Part shown: positions 5,873 through 7,822 of the stretch, piece after piece
Numbering within the stretch: position 1 is the first letter of the stretch
Layout: every line of letters begins with the position of its first letter
Source of the DNA: an uncultured Clostridia bacterium
Lineage (GTDB): Bacteria; Bacillota; Clostridia; Oscillospirales; Ruminococcaceae
Assembly (NCBI GenBank): GCA_946056455.1
Contig: CAMGJS010000034.1
Span: 1 to 7,822, forward strand
Length of the DNA stretch: 7,822 nucleotides
Direction of reading: 5' to 3'
Program-made: the position numbers and the translations under genes
The notes under the pieces: generated by a model
What the model was told of the DNA's origin: nothing
Database searches by the model: none
Seen by the model: the letters and a program-made list of their open reading frames with translations, nothing else

Positions 5873-5895
5873 GACGCCTTGCGGCGTCCTTTTTT
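5867..5895 (+). terminator. Intrinsic terminator after the XRE gene, possibly the original ruvX terminator
   Basis: Arms at 5867-5878 and 5883-5894 (AAAAAGGACGCC and its complement) give a perfect 12-bp stem with a TTGC loop and end in a run of Ts. It follows the displaced ruvX tail at the same spacing as the terminator at 5096 follows the intact gene. Confidence 0.9.
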
Positions 5896-5900
5896 GCAAT

Positions 5901-5934
5901 AAAAAAGCACTTCCGCAAAAAAACGGAAGTGCTT
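5901..5934 (-). terminator. Intrinsic terminator of tRNA-Lys
   Basis: On the minus strand, an 11-bp stem (5934-5924 with 5915-5905) encloses an 8-nt loop and is followed by TTTTTT. The stem begins at the final A of the encoded CCA. It converges with the plus-strand terminator at 5867-5895. Confidence 0.9.
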
Positions 5935-6009
5935 GGTGAGATATTGGGGATTCGAACCCCAGACCCCTTGATTAAAAGTCAAGTGCTCTACCGACTGAGC
6001 TAATATCTC
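5934..6009 (-). tRNA. tRNA-Lys, anticodon UUU, CCA encoded
   Basis: Read on the minus strand, the 76-nt gene folds as a full cloverleaf. The acceptor stem is GAGATAT/ATATCTC, then TA at positions 8-9, D stem GCTC/GAGC, anticodon stem CTTGA/TCAAG with loop CTTTTAA (anticodon TTT), variable loop GGGTC, T stem TGGGG/CCCCA with loop TTCGAAT, discriminator A and an encoded CCA. All stems pair without mismatch. It stands alone, not in a tRNA cluster, and has its own promoter and terminator. Confidence 0.98.
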
Positions 6010-6013
6010 ATTT

Positions 6014-6037
6014 TGCTGACCTGTTTCAATGTCAGCA
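6014..6037 (-). other. Hairpin in the tRNA-Lys 5' leader
   Basis: TGCTGAC and GTCAGCA form a perfect 7-bp stem around a 10-nt loop. It starts at about the predicted transcription start and ends four nt before the mature tRNA 5' end. It may affect 5' maturation of the precursor; no function is established from sequence. Confidence 0.5.
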
Positions 6038-6042
6038 TATAG

Positions 6043-6071
6043 ATTATACCAAAAAACGACTGTTGTGTCAA
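6043..6071 (-). promoter_or_regulatory. Consensus SigA promoter of tRNA-Lys
   Basis: On the minus strand, TTGACA (6071-6066), a 17-nt spacer and TATAAT (6048-6043) match consensus at all 12 positions. TGG before the -10 adds an extended element. This is the strength expected for a stable RNA gene. Transcription should start near 6036. Confidence 0.93.
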
Positions 6072-6095
6072 CAAAAATATTGCAGTTTTGTATTT

Positions 6096-6121
6096 GTGAT
6101 AACTTTTATCTGTTTTATCAC
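6096..6121. repeat. Short inverted repeat between spmB and the tRNA promoter
   Basis: GTGATAA (6096-6102) and TTATCAC (6115-6121) form a 7-bp inverted repeat with a 12-nt loop. It has no T run on the minus strand, so it is a poor terminator for spmB. Otherwise the gap 6072-6141 is AT-rich and holds nothing I recognise. Confidence 0.35.
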
Positions 6122-6141
6122 CTTTATAATATACAAATTGA

Positions 6142-6657
6142 CTAAAACAAAAGTCTGACGATAATTGCGCTCATTATCATTCCCGTCAAGTCACCGAGAA
6201 GCGCGCAAAGAAGGGCGTGTCTTGTGTTTTTTATCTTTGTTGCACCGAAATATACCGCAAGGACATAAAAAGTCGTTTCGGACGAACCCATCATAACAGA
6301 CGCTACGCGACCTGCAAAGCTGTCCGCTCCGTTTGTCCTTAAAATGCTTTCAAGAACGGCAAGAGCGGCACTTCCCGAAATGGGCTTTATTATTGCTAAG
6401 GGAGCACACTCGGCAGGAAACCCGAAAAGGCTTGTTATGGGAGCGACAGCCGATGTAAGAAAATCCATTCCGCCCGAGGCTTTGAACATTCCCACTGCGG
6501 TTATTATTGCAATCAGCGTAGGAATTATTCCTATTCCCGTTTTGAAATTTCCCTTTGCTCCGTCAACAAATTCAGACCATACATCGACCTTTTTTATCAG
6601 TCCCGTTAAGAGCACGGCGGAAATTATAAGAGGTATCAGAATGTCCGTTATCTTCAC
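6142..6657 (-). CDS. spmB: Spore maturation protein B
   Basis: SpmB is a small integral membrane protein of the nucleoside-recognition/Gate domain family. With SpmA it is needed for proper spore core dehydration in Bacillus and Clostridium. The 171-aa protein is near the known length (about 175-178 aa). It shows hydrophobic segments near 5-20, 42-58, 64-80 and 130-170, the FVDGAKGNFKTGI segment (30-42), a PISGSAAL motif (92-99) and the distinctive MGSSETTFYVLAVYFG block (123-138). The start is GTG at 6657, with AAGGAGG (6672-6666) eight nt upstream on the minus strand. It overlaps the spmA stop by four nt (GTGA), so the two are co-translated. No strong terminator follows, and readthrough to the terminator beyond tRNA-Lys is possible. 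Confidence 0.93.
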   Translation of the reverse strand: MKITDILIPLIISAVLLTGLIKKVDVWSEFVDGAKGNFKTGIGIIPTLIAIITAVGMFKASGGMDFLTSAVAPITSLFGFPAECAPLAIIKPISGSAALAVLESILRTNGADSFAGRVASVMMGSSETTFYVLAVYFGATKIKNTRHALLCALLGDLTGMIMSAIIVRLLF

Positions 6658-7241
6658 TTCTTTTTCCTCCTTATTCTGTTGAGTATGAGAGCCGCCGAGA
6701 GTGAAACAAAAAGAGTTGCCGCCGAGGTAAGTATCACGGCAGGGAGAATTTCAAGGGGATTTTCACTGCCGTTTTTCATTCTCAGAGCCGCAACGGTTGT
6801 CGGAACGATTGTTATTGAGGCGGTGTTGAGTACCGCAAAAACTATCATATTTCCGCTGGCTGTATCCTTGCAGTTATCCTCTTTTTCAAGAGCTTTCATA
6901 GCCTCTATCCCAAAGGGCGTTGCGGCGTTTCCGAGCCCTAAGAGATTTGCCGTTATATTAAGACATATAGCCGAAAAAGCCTTTCCTTTCGGGGATATTC
7001 CCTTAAAGAGAAATTTTGCAAGCGGTGAAAACATTCTGCAAAGAGCGTCGGTTATTCCCGATTTTTCAGCTACACGCATTATTCCTCCCCAGACGCACAT
7101 CGCTCCGAGAAGATATATGCCTAAATTTACCGCATTGACGCTTTCGGAAAGTACAGCGTCCGAGACATTTTTTGAGTTGCCCGAAAAAATTCCGAAAATA
7201 AACGATAGAATAATCAGCGCGGAAAATATCCATTTAAGCAA
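6654..7241 (-). CDS. spmA: Spore maturation protein A
   Basis: SpmA is the partner of SpmB and has the same Gate-domain type. The 195-aa protein matches the usual ~196 aa. Hydrophobic segments lie near residues 4-20, 40-56, 132-153 and 165-188. The family hallmark is the stretch at 94-112, with Asn95, Asn99, GLGNAATP and Gly111, followed by AMKALE. A basic RIRRKKK tail ends the protein. The start is TTG at 7241, with GGGTGAT (7253-7247) five nt upstream. The nearby ATG at 7233 is out of frame, so the rare start is well supported. In B. subtilis spmAB follow dacB; here spmA is the first gene, diverging from an AbrB-family gene. A sporulating lineage is implied, although the promoter upstream does not resemble a SigE site. 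Confidence 0.93.
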   Translation of the reverse strand: MLKWIFSALIILSFIFGIFSGNSKNVSDAVLSESVNAVNLGIYLLGAMCVWGGIMRVAEKSGITDALCRMFSPLAKFLFKGISPKGKAFSAICLNITANLLGLGNAATPFGIEAMKALEKEDNCKDTASGNMIVFAVLNTASITIVPTTVAALRMKNGSENPLEILPAVILTSAATLFVSLSAALILNRIRRKKK

Positions 7242-7283
7242 AAATTATCACCCTTTTAATTGTAAATTTTCTGTTAATGGCGA

Positions 7284-7312
7284 ATTATAGCGAAAATTGT
7301 CCTACAATATAA
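7284..7312 (-). promoter_or_regulatory. Possible promoter of spmAB
   Basis: A minus-strand TATAAT (7289-7284) lies about 43 nt before the spmA start. The -35 position at 17-nt spacing reads TTATAT, a 3 of 6 match. I could not find a convincing SigE or SigG pair. GTCAAATT resembles a SigE -35, but no matching -10 lies at the right distance. Confidence 0.4.
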
Positions 7313-7313
7313 T

Positions 7314-7342
7314 TTGACAAATATTAAATTTTCTTGTATAAT
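7314..7342 (+). promoter_or_regulatory. Consensus SigA promoter of the AbrB-family gene
   Basis: TTGACA (7314-7319), a 17-nt spacer and TATAAT (7337-7342) match consensus completely. Transcription from about 7349 gives a leader of roughly 77 nt, in which I see no clear riboswitch or terminator. The -35 box is back to back with the possible spmA -35. Confidence 0.9.
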
Positions 7343-7425
7343 AAAAAGGTAGAATTTGGAATGCGGTATTATTCTGATATTCTATCAAACTTTGTGTTGA
7401 ACCATAAAATAAAGGAGGACAAAAA

Positions 7426-7668
7426 TTGAAATCGACAGGTATTGTTAGAAAAATTGACGAGCTTGGAAGAATAGTTCTTCCCATTGAGCTCAGAAGAACG
7501 CTTGATATTGCTGAAAAAGACGCGGTTGAGATATATGTGGATAAAGACACTATTATTCTCAAGAAGTTCCGTTCATCCTGCGTATTCTGCAACAGCGGAG
7601 AAGATGTTATCGACTTTAAGGGGAAATATGTCTGCCCTGAGTGTTTAGCTCAGATTAAAAAGGCGTAA
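7426..7668 (+). CDS. AbrB-family transcriptional regulator with C-terminal CxxC zinc-knuckle motif
   Basis: The 80-aa protein starts with the AbrB/MazE/SpoVT DNA-binding swapped-hairpin fold: STGIVRKIDELGRIVLPIELRR (residues 3-24), then LDIAEKDAVEIYVD and IILKK. Proteins of this type regulate entry into stationary phase and sporulation. After the DNA-binding part (about 1-48) come two CxxC pairs, Cys52/Cys55 (CVFC) and Cys70/Cys73 (CPEC), which probably bind one zinc. This differs from B. subtilis AbrB, whose C-terminal half is a non-zinc multimerisation domain. The start is TTG at 7426 with AAAGGAGG at 7411-7418, seven nt upstream. It has its own strong promoter and terminator and diverges from spmAB. 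Zinc binding is inferred from the spacing only. Confidence 0.92.
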   Translation: MKSTGIVRKIDELGRIVLPIELRRTLDIAEKDAVEIYVDKDTIILKKFRSSCVFCNSGEDVIDFKGKYVCPECLAQIKKA

Positions 7669-7678
7669 ATATTCTATG

Positions 7679-7711
7679 AACCGTCTTTGAAAAAAGGCGG
7701 TTTATTTTTTT
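7679..7711 (+). terminator. Intrinsic terminator of the AbrB-family gene
   Basis: Arms at 7679-7688 and 7693-7702 form a 10-bp stem with one G-U pair, capped by a GAAA tetraloop and followed by a T-rich tract to 7711. It starts ten nt after the stop codon. Confidence 0.9.
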
Positions 7712-7723
7712 AACATTCTATGT

Positions 7724-7752
7724 TTGACTTTTTTGTCGAAATATTATATAAT
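7724..7752 (+). promoter_or_regulatory. SigA-type promoter of the gene at the window end
   Basis: TTGACT (7724-7729, 5 of 6) and TATAAT (7747-7752) are separated by 17 nt. The expected start near 7759 leaves a leader of about 31 nt before the GTG codon at 7790. Confidence 0.82.
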
Positions 7753-7789
7753 ATTATGTCAAATAATCAAAATCAAAGGAGAGAGTATA

Positions 7790-7822
7790 GTGGTACTTAT
7801 TTTGAAGCAAAATCCCGATGAA
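7790..7822 (+). CDS. N-terminal fragment of a gene cut by the window end; possibly DAHP synthase
   Basis: Eleven codons are visible from GTG at 7790: MVLILKQNPDE. The start is supported by GGAGAG at 7778-7783 and by a good promoter 38 nt upstream. A short hydrophobic strand followed by K-x-x-P/A-x-x-E is how many 3-deoxy-7-phosphoheptulonate synthases with an N-terminal ferredoxin-like domain begin (MIIVLKPG-type starts). Eleven residues cannot establish this, and other ferredoxin-like or ACT-type N-termini would look alike. That a gene starts here is well supported; its product is a guess. Confidence 0.4.
   Translation, partial: MVLILKQNPDE

Noticed and set aside
5934..6009. tRNA-Lys as the attachment site of an inserted element.
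   Set aside because: No second copy of any tRNA segment is seen in the window. The only duplicated sequence is the ruvX 3' end.
6679..7290. Long plus-strand open frame of 203 codons opposite spmA.
   Set aside because: It is a shadow of spmA. It has no good ribosome binding site and no recognisable domain, while the minus-strand frame matches SpmA over its full length.
7343..7425. Riboswitch or attenuator in the ~77-nt leader of the AbrB-family gene.
   Set aside because: No stable stem followed by a T run and no recognisable riboswitch core; short complementary words only.
7723..7740. Imperfect inverted repeat TTTGAC / GTCGAA over the last promoter as an operator.
   Set aside because: Only six bases per arm with a mismatch, and half of it is simply the -35 box.

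Overview
The window looks like a chromosomal segment of a low-to-moderate GC, spore-lineage member of the Clostridia (Firmicutes), possibly Ruminococcaceae/Oscillospiraceae-like. The evidence is strong GGAGG ribosome binding sites, consensus SigA promoters, TTG and GTG start codons, spmA/spmB spore maturation genes, an AbrB-family transition regulator and a class 1B (PyrDB/PyrK) dihydroorotate dehydrogenase. The genus assignment is only an impression.

Region 1 (1-5133) starts with the terminator of an upstream gene. A strong promoter at 53-81 follows, then a tightly packed plus-strand operon: pyrC, pyrF, pyrK, pyrD, a histidine-phosphatase gene and ruvX, closed by a terminator. pyrC makes dihydroorotate, pyrD plus pyrK oxidise it to orotate using NAD+, and pyrF decarboxylates OMP to UMP. 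pyrE, which would link the last two steps, is not in the window. The 5' leader is only about 25 nt, so a PyrR-type attenuator does not fit in it.

Region 2 (5056-5872) is the most unusual part. The last ~42-45 nt of ruvX, including its stop codon, occur again about 775 bp downstream. Between the two copies is an AT-rich cassette (about 34-36% GC in its genes by hand count, against about 46% in a sampled part of ruvX). It carries two divergent small genes: a double zinc-ribbon protein on the minus strand and an XRE-type regulator on the plus strand. A perfect dyad lies between them. Each copy of the ruvX tail runs into its own complete intrinsic terminator. This looks like a small insertion that duplicated and rebuilt the 3' end of ruvX, but no integrase or transposase is present.

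Region 3 (5901-6071, minus strand) is a tRNA-Lys(UUU) gene with encoded CCA, a textbook promoter (TTGACA, 17 nt, TATAAT) and a terminator.

Region 4 (6142-7241, minus strand) is spmA-spmB, overlapping by 4 nt.

Region 5 (7284-7822) has a divergent promoter region shared by spmA and an AbrB-family gene whose C-terminus has two CxxC pairs. The AbrB-family gene is followed by its terminator. The window ends 11 codons into a gene with its own promoter, which may encode a DAHP synthase.
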